Assembly (NCBI GenBank): GCA_044350425.1
Contig: JBILHS010000096.1
Coordinates: 1 to 23,936, forward strand
Source of the DNA: M3007 sp044350425
GTDB taxonomy: Bacteria > Bacteroidota > Bacteroidia > Chitinophagales > Saprospiraceae
Length of the DNA stretch: 23,936 nucleotides
Direction of reading: 5' to 3'
Positions within the stretch are counted from its first letter, which is position 1. Every line of letters begins with the position of its first letter. Of this stretch, positions 5,079 through 13,185 are shown in pieces. The translations under genes were made by a program, and so were the position numbers. The notes beneath the pieces are model-generated. The model was not told the origin of the DNA, made no database searches, and was given only the letters and a program-made list of their open reading frames with translations.

Positions 5079-8030
5079 ATGTTCCAATGCGTGAAAACCA
5101 TTTTTTTTAAACTTAAAAACCTTTTCCAAATGTTACGAAAAATGTTCTTCTTTGAAAAGTGGGGGGGGGCAAACAATCGCCTTTTCAGCCTCCTAAACAC
5201 GACACCTAAACTACTCAACGCATTCTGCTTCGCCTTGTTCCTCTTTGGTAGCTTGGGTGAAATGAAAGGGCAGATTGGCGGAGGCTCTTGCATCGCCCCT
5301 ACTTCATGTTACAATTTAGTGGTTAATGTTACTCCTCTGGTTAACACGAATCCTTGTGTAACACCAGAATGTAACCGATTCTATTTTCAGGTAAGTTTGA
5401 CTCTCAACAGTTTTTCTCCTCCTGGAAACCCCAGCTCCTTTGATTTGTGCTATGAGGACTTTGCTATTACACTTGCACTGGCCACACTTCCGGCAGATGG
5501 CGCTTCCTCCATTAACCAAGCTGGGACAGAAGCCTGTCTTTCATCTATTTACCCGGCAGGGACATTGGGGTTTGACCCCGGCAATATTGTCACTTTTGGG
5601 GTTCATTGTACGCCCACCGGTAGCGGCATGGGCTGTGCACCTCCCATCACCTTCACCAGAGTTGGCTTTCAATACTACGCCAATTTATTTGTACTTGCGG
5701 TAGATGGTGTGCCAGGGGAGGTCTTGACTTTCGACCCGATACAGTCCTATTACACCAGCCCACCTTCGCTCTATTGCGACGACAACTTGATCTTTAATTC
5801 TGATCCGTTCACAGTGCCCAGTATTGGCGTAACCGAAACCAATGTGTGCCTGTCCTTTGGTGATTTCGATCCCTTGACCGAACGGTTGCCCGTGATGGCT
5901 GCCAACGCTGCCGCATTACCGTCTGATATCACGTACCTGGCATTCACGTTTACCATAGAGACAGATAATATCATGGAGAAGCCAGTATTGAAGAATTTTA
6001 TTCAGGCGCCCGCCGAGCAGCGTATTGACCCCATTCCGGGCACAAACAATTGGAAAGGGTTTGTGAAGTTCGTTGGTGTTCCGGGAATAATGGTGCCCGC
6101 ACAAGGAGAATTAAAACTCTTCGACATCGAGATAAAAGGCCCTGTGAACCAATCCTCCATGGCCAGTGCAGACATTTGCTTTGGGCCAGGTCAAATTCGC
6201 AATGGCAGCGGATGCAAGGATGCCTGCTTGAGTATGGACTGCGCGCATATTGAATTTGATGGCGATGAGCCTTGCAACCCTGACTATTTTACGGTAGTTG
6301 TAGATGCCGAACCACAGAGCGTTACCTGTACCCAGCTGGGCGCAAAGGCGACCCTCAACTGGCATGGCCTTTCCTCTACCCTGGATTTTGATCGGATCCG
6401 GATCGCGCTGCAGTTCGACCTTCCACCCGGTGTGACCATCAGTGGCATCGGGGCAAACACCTTTGGCTGCCCTTCCAACCCAGCCTGTAACCCGGATGGT
6501 GGTTTTAGCAACTGCTTTAAGATTGACGGCAACAAGGTCACATTTTGCTTCTTCCCAGGGACGCCGCAGTTTGTTTCTTTAGGCTCTTATTTCGTTGTTA
6601 ATTTCAATGCCCCAACGAACTGCGTCAATGGCGTCACGGTAATAGAATCCATGGTGGACGTTGCGACGAACCCGCCGGGAGGGGACGGTTGCGTGGCAAA
6701 TACAGTTGTCACACCGGGTAGTTTTCCGCTCTGTACCCCCATGCTGGCAGGCTGGGTGCGCAATTCAAATGGGATGGATATTGATGATGTTGATGTAGTG
6801 GTTAACCGAACCATGCCGCTTGCTGGCTGTGACCCAATTACCATCTGGCCCAACAACGCTCCTTGGTCTTGGTGCCCCTGTGATTTGGCTACTTACAGGG
6901 TAAGACCACAGGTGAAGTTCGGCGGGGATGCCTGGCTCAACGGGGTTACCACATGGGACCTTACGCTGATCAGCAAGCACCTAAACGAATTAGAGCCTTT
7001 CACATCGCTCTATCAGTATATAGCAGCGGATGTTGACAACGACGGCCGTGTTGATCCAGATCCTTTAGGCCTAGCCGATTCTGAAGATATAATTGAACTC
7101 AGAAAGTTGATCCTCGGGATTTATCAGGTACTGCCCAATAATAGCTCTTGGCGTTATGTGGATGCTTACGCTCCTGTTCTTCCTCTTCCTATGGAGCCAT
7201 TTGATCCTTTTGTCATACCTAACGAATTTCGAATTTTAAATCCCTCCAATTCCGCCATTGATTTTATTGCGGTTAAAGTTGGGGATGTGAACGCCAACCA
7301 CGATGAGGATATCCAATTGCGGCCTGCTGGAGAATTGTCCTTGCGAACAGAAGGAATACTTCGGACAGAGGAAGGCGAGTTGGCAAGCATCCCTGTTAGA
7401 TACGAGGGCGATGTACCCATAACAGCCCTCCAAATGGGGCTGCGCTTTGATTCCAATATGTGGGAATATGTGGGCATCACGGCCAGCGATGCACTTCAGG
7501 TATCCGAGGATTGCTTCAACCTGAACAACACGGCAGCCGGCGAGATCAAGTTTGTGTGGTTCAGCGCCAACCCGGAGGAGTATGTGCGCCCTGAGCAGAC
7601 ATTGTTTTACCTCACTTTCCGTGCCAAGCGGGCGATAAAGGGTGATGTTACCCCTCTGCAAATAGACAACGACCTGCTGAGGAGCATTGCCTTCAACCCC
7701 GAAGGGGCATTTTATAGCCTGAGCATTGGGCAACAGGCCGATGGTCGTCATTCAGATTTGCCCTCGAATCAAACTTTGGCCGTTAGCTGCGCTCCCAACC
7801 CCACTTCTGGGGCAGTCACGCTCACGATAGCAACTCCAACTGATGCTACAACAGCAATTGTATGGGCTTACAATGCTTACGGGAGCAGGCTGATGCGGCG
7901 CGAGATACCTCTGACCGGACGTACTACCGATTTCCAAATCCCTGAAGCGGCCAATTGGCCTGCCGGGCTGTATGTATGGAAGGTAAAAGTGGGCGATGTC
8001 AAGACCGAAGGCCGCCTGTTGAAACAATAG
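5079..8030 (+). CDS. Large secreted protein with dockerin, cohesin-like and T9SS sorting domains
   Basis: Up to 983 residues. A hydrophobic signal segment (LLNAFCFALFLFGSLGEMKG) begins near residue 47, so the true start may be ATG 5130 or 5142 rather than 5079; all three lie upstream of a G9 run. Residues ~70-600 are Cys-rich beta-sandwich segments of cohesin/adhesin type. Residues ~617-733 form a dockerin-type calcium module: NGVTTWDLTLISKHLNE, then AADVDNDGRVDPD, IIELRKLILGIY and VKVGDVNANHDED. Residues ~748-884 are cohesin-like (PVRYEGDVPITALQMGLRFD). A type A sorting domain (CAPNPTSGAVTLTIATPTD to the C-terminal GRLLKQ) closes the protein, so it should be surface-displayed or released through T9SS. 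Substrate unknown. A strong terminator follows. Confidence 0.85.
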   Translation: MFQCVKTIFFKLKNLFQMLRKMFFFEKWGGANNRLFSLLNTTPKLLNAFCFALFLFGSLGEMKGQIGGGSCIAPTSCYNLVVNVTPLVNTNPCVTPECNRFYFQVSLTLNSFSPPGNPSSFDLCYEDFAITLALATLPADGASSINQAGTEACLSSIYPAGTLGFDPGNIVTFGVHCTPTGSGMGCAPPITFTRVGFQYYANLFVLAVDGVPGEVLTFDPIQSYYTSPPSLYCDDNLIFNSDPFTVPSIGVTETNVCLSFGDFDPLTERLPVMAANAAALPSDITYLAFTFTIETDNIMEKPVLKNFIQAPAEQRIDPIPGTNNWKGFVKFVGVPGIMVPAQGELKLFDIEIKGPVNQSSMASADICFGPGQIRNGSGCKDACLSMDCAHIEFDGDEPCNPDYFTVVVDAEPQSVTCTQLGAKATLNWHGLSSTLDFDRIRIALQFDLPPGVTISGIGANTFGCPSNPACNPDGGFSNCFKIDGNKVTFCFFPGTPQFVSLGSYFVVNFNAPTNCVNGVTVIESMVDVATNPPGGDGCVANTVVTPGSFPLCTPMLAGWVRNSNGMDIDDVDVVVNRTMPLAGCDPITIWPNNAPWSWCPCDLATYRVRPQVKFGGDAWLNGVTTWDLTLISKHLNELEPFTSLYQYIAADVDNDGRVDPDPLGLADSEDIIELRKLILGIYQVLPNNSSWRYVDAYAPVLPLPMEPFDPFVIPNEFRILNPSNSAIDFIAVKVGDVNANHDEDIQLRPAGELSLRTEGILRTEEGELASIPVRYEGDVPITALQMGLRFDSNMWEYVGITASDALQVSEDCFNLNNTAAGEIKFVWFSANPEEYVRPEQTLFYLTFRAKRAIKGDVTPLQIDNDLLRSIAFNPEGAFYSLSIGQQADGRHSDLPSNQTLAVSCAPNPTSGAVTLTIATPTDATTAIVWAYNAYGSRLMRREIPLTGRTTDFQIPEAANWPAGLYVWKVKVGDVKTEGRLLKQ
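5161..5169 (+). repeat. G9 homopolymer in the signal-peptide region
   Basis: Nine G in a row encode the end of EKWGGANN. The run lies after every ATG that could start the protein and before the hydrophobic signal segment, so a change of one base would take the whole exported protein out of frame. Confidence 0.8.
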
Positions 8031-8052
8031 GCTTTCCCATGATTTAATTTGT

Positions 8053-8091
8053 GTTGGCACGGCATTGCGCCGTGCCAACACCCTTTTTTTT
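8053..8091 (+). terminator. Intrinsic terminator after the 5079 gene
   Basis: A perfect 11-bp stem, GTTGGCACGGC and GCCGTGCCAAC, with loop ATTGC, then ACCC and a run of T. It lies 22 bases after the stop codon at 8030 and separates this transcript from the next gene at 8124. Confidence 0.9.
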
Positions 8092-8123
8092 GTATTCCTT
8101 GCTTTTAAAATCTGGCAACAATT

Positions 8124-11042
8124 ATGAAACCCATCTTTACTTTCATATTCCTGCTTTCTTTTTCCAAGCTCAACGCCCAATCCCGCATTTTTGTCAACGC
8201 CGCCGCTACAGGCGCGAGCAATGGCACATCTTGGCAGAATGCCTTCACCGACCTTCACCATGCCCTGCAAGCTGCCCAATCGGGCGACAGCGTGTGGGTG
8301 GCTCAAGGGGTGTATAAGCCTACTTCCGATGCCAACCGCGACTCGTTTTTCTTTATGCAGAGCGGTGTGAGGCTTTTTGGTGGGTTTGAGGGCACAGAGT
8401 TGGATATCAGCCAGCGCGATTGGGAGGCACACCCTACCGTGCTGAGCGGCGACATCGGTATACAAGGCGACAGCACGGACAATGCCTACAACATCATGGT
8501 GATGGGGGAGGCAGCAGAAGGCACCCTTTTTGACGGGCTAACCTTTAGCAATGGCACCGCCAAGCCAGGTTTTGTCACTGGCGACCCCTATCCGCGCAAT
8601 GCCTGTGGCGGAGGGTTGTCCATCAATGCAGGGGACGGCGTTGCCTACCCGGTGCTGCGCAACTGTCGTTTCGAGCGCAACTACGCCCTCTATTATGGGG
8701 GCGGAGTATTTGTGCGCGCCGCAGCGGACGGCTCTATAGCGCCCCAGTTCCTCAATTGCACCTTCGAGGGCAACACGAGCCAAAGCGATGGCGGGGCTGT
8801 TTATTGCAACGGTTTTGTGGACATAGAGCGCATCCCTGACTTTGGGGGCTGCAGCTTCACGTCTAACAAGTCTTTCCGCTGGGGGGAGGCGGTCCTGTAC
8901 AGGGGGCCAGCGGTTCACGACACCCTGCACGTATGGGACTGCAATTTTGAGTCGAACGGTAACAATTCGAGGGGGATAATAGAGAACTGGACCGATAACC
9001 ACGTTCGAATTGAGCGGTGCAATATTGATAGAAACTATGCTATCTTTATTAAAAATGAGGGCCTTGTTACAGGGGCACGTTCTTGTTATATAAATGAGTG
9101 CAATTTTACACGAAACCAGTCAGCATCATTAGCAACAGGCAGTTATGATACCAAAATTTCAAAGTGCGTTTTTAAGCACAATAACGGTTCGGGAGTATAT
9201 GACATTTCCTTCAATATGGAAATGTCGGATTGTGTCATGGACTCAAACCGATGGTATTTGGTTATTTCGCCAAACGCTCAATGTGATACCTGCATCTACC
9301 GCAATTTGGTCATCAGCAACAATGAGCCTTCTAACTCAAATGGGCTCTGGCTTTTTCCCGGGGTTGAAAAAAAAGGATGGTATTTTCGTAACATTGAAAT
9401 AATCAACAACGACAGCCTGCGGTTTGATTTTTTTACGGCAACTGATTTTTACCAGGACTCTATTGCTATCAGCCATTTCAATTTTATCGGCAACAAGTTT
9501 CAATTGGGTTCGATTAACCCTGAAAAATATCCACCCACGACTATCCGCAACTCGCTTTTCTATGGCAATCAATACGACCCGGTAGCGTTTTTTTCGTTGT
9601 ACCCTAAATTGACGCTAGAAAATTGCGCTTTTGATGTGCTTGACTGTGGCCTGCTTCAACCCGCGGTTACCTGCACCAACAACCTCATAGGTCTAAACCC
9701 GCTTTTCCGCGACCCATCCAATCAGGATTACTCCCTACTTCCCTGCTCCCCTCTCATCAACGCCGGCTCCAATGCTGCTGCCTCAGGCATTCTTACCGAC
9801 CTCGCGGGCAACCCCCGCATCCAGGGCGGAACCGTAGACATCGGGGCATACGAAGCCCCGGCATTTGCCTTGGCTACTGAACCCGATGTATACCCAGCCT
9901 GCAGCGGCACTTCCAACGGCAGCATCTCCATCAGCCCCGTATTCGGCTGTGAGCCATATACTTACAACTGGCTTCCCTCGGCCGGCAACGGGCCAGACCT
10001 CAACGGCCTACCCCCAGGCAACTACCTGCTTACCATCACCGATGGCAGCGGGCGGCAGATCCTGGATACTCTGCAGGTAGCCTCCGCCCCCCTGCCGGAA
10101 CTTACCCCTGTGACCACCGATGTGCAGTGCGTCACGGGCCTTGGCGGCAGCATCACGGCGGGCGTGGCCAATGGCACTAGCCCCTTTCATTACCAGTGGC
10201 TACCAAGTGCAGCTGATACTGCTATACTTACGCAACGCACTCCCGGTTTATACGCTTTGACTGTGGTGGATGCCAACGGTTGTCAGGATTCGGCCTGGGC
10301 CAATATTGCCCTGTTGGGCATGCTCACACCGATGCTCGACGGCGCAACCATTTCCTGCTACGGCTCAGCGGATGGTTGGCTTTCGCTGACCCCTGCAACG
10401 GGCGCAGCCCCTTTTCAGTGGCAGTGGGATGGCTGGCAAGGCACCGATTCCATCGCCCAGCCACTCGGCCCCGGCAACTATTCGGTCACCGTGACGGACG
10501 CTTACGGCTGCACGGCCTCCAATACTTTTCCGATCATGACGCAGCCCGGCTTGCTCTCGGCAACTGTTGGCACAAGCAAACAAACCGATCTGGTGATGCC
10601 TAATGGTGTGGCGGTGGTAACTACGATCTCTGGCGGCACCGCGCCTTTTGATTTCGACTGGAATACAGGCAGCACCATGCAGGCCATCACAGGACTCGTA
10701 GCAGGCACCTACACCGTGACGGTAACGGATAAAAACGGCTGCGAGGCCATGGTGGAAGTTATGGTGGATTTGATGGTGGGTACTGGCGAGGCCGTAGGCG
10801 TAGCGGCGTTGATGTACCCTAATCCTGCGGTGGATTGGGTGACGGTGGTGTTGCCTGAAGTTATGTGTGAGTGCCTGGTGGAGCTTTCAGACGCGTCTGG
10901 GCGGGTGCTGCGTTCTACGGTGTTGGCTGAGGCTTCCGATATTACATTTGATCTCAGCGACTTGCCATTGGGTGGCTATTGGGTGGTGGTTCGAAATGGG
11001 GTTGGGGTTGCGGTGTTTGCGGGGAAAGTGGTGAAATGGTGA
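8124..11042 (+). CDS. Surface protein: parallel beta-helix, four SprB-like repeats, T9SS sorting domain
   Basis: 972 residues. Signal peptide MKPIFTFIFLLSFSKLNAQ. Residues ~20-580 are a right-handed beta-helix of the choice-of-anchor Q type: it opens with RIFVNAAATGASNGTSWQNA and closes with DLAGNPRIQGGTVDIGAYEA. From ~587 to 880 come four repeats of the SprB class, each ending near GLPPGNYLLTITDGSG, TPGLYALTVVDANGC, GPGNYSVTVTDAYGC or AGTYTVTVTDKNGC. The type A sorting domain occupies ~891-972 (ALMYPNPAVDWVTVVLPEV to KVVKW). Beta-helix proteins of this kind often bind or cleave polysaccharides, and SprB repeats occur in gliding and surface adhesins; the actual ligand cannot be told. It is a separate transcript from the 5079 gene, but both are T9SS cargo and may act together at the surface. 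Confidence 0.85.
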   Translation: MKPIFTFIFLLSFSKLNAQSRIFVNAAATGASNGTSWQNAFTDLHHALQAAQSGDSVWVAQGVYKPTSDANRDSFFFMQSGVRLFGGFEGTELDISQRDWEAHPTVLSGDIGIQGDSTDNAYNIMVMGEAAEGTLFDGLTFSNGTAKPGFVTGDPYPRNACGGGLSINAGDGVAYPVLRNCRFERNYALYYGGGVFVRAAADGSIAPQFLNCTFEGNTSQSDGGAVYCNGFVDIERIPDFGGCSFTSNKSFRWGEAVLYRGPAVHDTLHVWDCNFESNGNNSRGIIENWTDNHVRIERCNIDRNYAIFIKNEGLVTGARSCYINECNFTRNQSASLATGSYDTKISKCVFKHNNGSGVYDISFNMEMSDCVMDSNRWYLVISPNAQCDTCIYRNLVISNNEPSNSNGLWLFPGVEKKGWYFRNIEIINNDSLRFDFFTATDFYQDSIAISHFNFIGNKFQLGSINPEKYPPTTIRNSLFYGNQYDPVAFFSLYPKLTLENCAFDVLDCGLLQPAVTCTNNLIGLNPLFRDPSNQDYSLLPCSPLINAGSNAAASGILTDLAGNPRIQGGTVDIGAYEAPAFALATEPDVYPACSGTSNGSISISPVFGCEPYTYNWLPSAGNGPDLNGLPPGNYLLTITDGSGRQILDTLQVASAPLPELTPVTTDVQCVTGLGGSITAGVANGTSPFHYQWLPSAADTAILTQRTPGLYALTVVDANGCQDSAWANIALLGMLTPMLDGATISCYGSADGWLSLTPATGAAPFQWQWDGWQGTDSIAQPLGPGNYSVTVTDAYGCTASNTFPIMTQPGLLSATVGTSKQTDLVMPNGVAVVTTISGGTAPFDFDWNTGSTMQAITGLVAGTYTVTVTDKNGCEAMVEVMVDLMVGTGEAVGVAALMYPNPAVDWVTVVLPEVMCECLVELSDASGRVLRSTVLAEASDITFDLSDLPLGGYWVVVRNGVGVAVFAGKVVKW

Positions 11043-11153
11043 GGTTTTAACAGGAGCACAGGGAAATTGTTACGAAGATGATCTGTTAAAGGGCTTGATT
11101 TTTGGCCTATTTCAGATTGTGTCATAGTCCAAATTGAAATTTACTGCGGAACC

Positions 11154-11201
11154 AAAATTTGGCCGCCACATTCATGCGTTATTCGCCCGACTCGGCACTA
11201 G
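11154..11201 (+). repeat. Decayed right end of a family A MITE
   Basis: Bases 11154-11201 align without gaps to the right end of the 156-bp element (GCCGCC-A-ATTCA, then CGGCACTAG), about 39 of 48 positions by eye. It ends in CTAG exactly where homology to the L,D-transpeptidase gene begins, so an old insertion at a CTRG site inside that gene explains the 5' truncation. The left half of the element is not recognisable. Confidence 0.65.
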
Positions 11202-11837
11202 TTGTGGTGCTAAGCTCCAATAATATCCAGGTAAATGCACAGCTGTTTAAATTTGAAAAAGCAGGCAAAAACTGGCAGCAAGTAGGCCAGGCACACCCTG
11301 TAAATCTTGGCAGAAAAGGCTTAGCATGGGGTAGGGGGCTGAATAGTGCAAAACCCGGAAGGCAAAAAGAGGAGGGAGATTTAAGTTCTCCGGCAGGTAT
11401 TTTTCGCTTCGGCACAGCTTTTGGTTACGCTGAAGCTGGAACGATTCCTCTAAAACTGGCTTATCTGTCCATCACCGAATCGCATCTTTGTATAGAAGAC
11501 GGTGAATCGCGCTTTTACAATCAATTGATAGATGTGCGGGAAGCACAGGATTGGAAAGCCCGGGAATCGATGCTCCGTACAGACGAGCAATATAAATAGG
11601 GTATTTTTGTCAAACACAATGTGCCGTCGGAGCCGGGAGCTGGTTCCTGTATTTTTTTACCTGTGGCGCAAGCCGGGAGCTGGTATACTGGGGTGCACGG
11701 CCATGTAGGAAGTCAATTTACTATCCTTAATGCAGTGGTTGGATCCTCAGATGGAGCCTTTGTTGTTGCAAATGACGGAGGCTGCTTATAGGGAGTATCA
11801 GCGGAGTTTCTCATTGCCCGTTTTACCGGCTCTCTAG
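11198..11837 (+). pseudogene. Broken paralogue of the L,D-transpeptidase gene at 3365
   Basis: It aligns to the intact gene from the VVVV strand to the last residues (AWGRGLNSAKPGRQ is shared exactly). The signal peptide and first ~35 residues are gone, replaced by the MITE remnant. TAG at 11597-11599 replaces the Trp of DEQYKWG. Shortly after, bases are missing in the T-run before the catalytic His codon (11650-11660), shifting frame, and a further TAG (11706) replaces a residue after GCTAM. The last ~65 bp (11753-11818) are nearly identical to 4030-4095, far closer than the rest. Confidence 0.85.
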
Positions 11838-11880
11838 AAAAATCCATGATGGGATTGACGTTACACTATGATATTTGGAA

Positions 11881-11959
11881 CGTGGATAAAACGGATTTTG
11901 CAGATTGGAACGGATCTTTAAAAATCCGTTCCAATCCGTTAGATCCGTTTCATCCGTGG
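11881..11959. repeat. 79-bp imperfect inverted repeat with ACGGAT motifs
   Basis: The arms 11881-11915 and 11924-11959 are separated by CTTTAAAA. The inner 13 bp pair perfectly (GATTGGAACGGAT with ATCCGTTCCAATC) and the outer parts are similar copies of an ACGGAT-rich sequence. A related stretch occurs near 4147. It lies between the pseudogene and the 3' end of the minus-strand operon, so it could serve as a terminator for that operon or be a REP-like dispersed repeat. Confidence 0.65.
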
Positions 11960-11976
11960 CCCCAAAATCCAAAAAA

Positions 11977-12384
11977 TCAGGGACTGATCTTAGCAAAAAT
12001 GATCCCTACCACCATCGCCTGAACTACCCCGTAGATAAACCAGGTAAATGCGAGGCCAAAGGATACAGACATAGAACTGTAAGTGATCCACATGGAGGGT
12101 AGGGTAGCGATCAGACCATACACCATGCCCAGTTCCATCCCGCGCCACCAGAAAGGGCCATGAAAAAGGCCTTTAAATCGACGCCAGAACCATGCTAAGG
12201 CAAAACTGAGGATAAATGGGTGGGCTAAGTAGAGCATCGCCTTGTCTCCTTCAAAGCTAAAAACCGGGTCATAATATTGCTCAGCCAGGGAAGGGAAAAA
12301 TGCAACCATCAGGTACAGGGCAGCGTAGCTAAAGCCCAGAAGGACAGCACCTGCCAGAATACCTTTCAATAGAAATTTTTGCAT
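11977..12384 (-). CDS. Small membrane protein of unknown function
   Basis: 135 residues from ATG 12384, where a hydrophobic N-terminus begins (MQKFLLKGILAGAVLLGFSY). Four likely transmembrane segments: residues ~7-30, ~54-68 (LAHPFILSFALAWFW), ~83-102 (GMELGMVYGLIATLPSMW) and ~110-132 (FTWFIYGVVQAMVVGIIFA). No catalytic motif is visible and I do not recognise the family. It is the last gene of the minus-strand group starting at 15229, 91 bp after the YceI gene, so it may share that transcript. Confidence 0.7.
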   Translation of the reverse strand: MQKFLLKGILAGAVLLGFSYAALYLMVAFFPSLAEQYYDPVFSFEGDKAMLYLAHPFILSFALAWFWRRFKGLFHGPFWWRGMELGMVYGLIATLPSMWITYSSMSVSFGLAFTWFIYGVVQAMVVGIIFAKISP

Positions 12385-12475
12385 AGTCGGATTGTATTTT
12401 TTGATAAAAGTGGAATCTTTGATGGGTGTGGCACTTGATCGGAATTTTAAGCAAGGAAGTGTTAACAGGACGGCC

Positions 12476-13102
12476 TCATTGAACTTCGTCCACCACAACG
12501 ATCAGGTCAAAATGAAAACTGATCCAGTCGTTTACTTTGATCATCCCCATCATTGCTTCTGGCGGACTAATGCCGAAAGCGGTCATTTGGAGGGCACTTT
12601 CGCCTCGGAGTTGGAAGCGATTGGGGCCGATGATTTTGGCTTTGGCCGGGATAGACTGTAATCTGGTCACATTGGTGATTGTCACATTGACATTCGCTTG
12701 TACATCAAACCATTCTTTGCAGGTTCCATCCAGATATTTGGGGTTCTGCCAAGTGTCTACCAGCGAGATCTTTATATGCGGGTACTGATCTGCCTTGAGC
12801 GCTTTTTGCATATCATGGTCGATCTTGCCATTGTGGCAATCAAAATTCCGGGATTTAACCTGAAGTTCCACATTGCGAAAACGGGCATAACCACCATTGC
12901 GTTCAATTTCCAGTACCTGAGCGCCGTATTGATCTTCACAGTCGCAGGTAAACGCATTTACGTTGGAAGTCCCTTTGATGTAAAGTCTGCTGCCATTTTC
13001 TATGTAATAGCGCTTTCTATCGCCGGCAGTGGTATTGCCCATCAAACAAACCATCGCGGCTAAAAAGAAGCATTTGAAAATTCCAACGGTTTTAACAGAC
13101 AT
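12476..13102 (-). CDS. YceI-like protein, cysteine-containing
   Basis: 208 residues with a signal peptide (MSVKTVGIFKCFFLAAMVCL) and a YceI-like lipocalin-type barrel: LYIKGTSNVNAFTCDCED opens the domain, MQKALKADQYPHIKISLVD is the family's central segment and LQMTAFGISPPEAMMGMIKV its end. YceI barrels bind long polyisoprenoid or lipid-like molecules in the periplasm. Mature-region cysteines (FTCDCED, NFDCHNG, DGTCKEW) are unusual against the second YceI in the operon, which has none, and could form disulfides. It lies 83 bp after the porin gene, with a hairpin between them. Confidence 0.85.
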   Translation of the reverse strand: MSVKTVGIFKCFFLAAMVCLMGNTTAGDRKRYYIENGSRLYIKGTSNVNAFTCDCEDQYGAQVLEIERNGGYARFRNVELQVKSRNFDCHNGKIDHDMQKALKADQYPHIKISLVDTWQNPKYLDGTCKEWFDVQANVNVTITNVTRLQSIPAKAKIIGPNRFQLRGESALQMTAFGISPPEAMMGMIKVNDWISFHFDLIVVVDEVQ

Positions 13103-13128
13103 GAATTAAATGCTAAGGTGTTATGGGG

Positions 13129-13165
13129 AAATGCCCCATTGCCTTTGATAAGCAATGGGGCATTT
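13129..13165 (-). terminator. Hairpin between the porin and downstream YceI genes
   Basis: AAATGCCCCATTGC pairs perfectly with GCAATGGGGCATTT (14 bp) around a 9-base loop. On the minus strand it is not followed by a T-run beyond the stem, so it may act as a partial terminator or an mRNA-stabilising structure that lowers expression of the two distal genes. Confidence 0.6.
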
Positions 13166-13185
13166 GTTATTTGGCTGATTATTGA

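Noticed and set aside
4907..5293. 128-residue minus-strand frame
   Set aside because: It overlaps the signal-peptide region of the real secreted gene, has basic low-information sequence and shows no family pattern.
7236..7751. 171-residue minus-strand frame
   Set aside because: Shadow of the dockerin/cohesin/T9SS coding sequence.
7752..8465. 237-residue minus-strand frame spanning two genes
   Set aside because: It runs through the terminator and both flanking genes antisense; no recognisable protein features.
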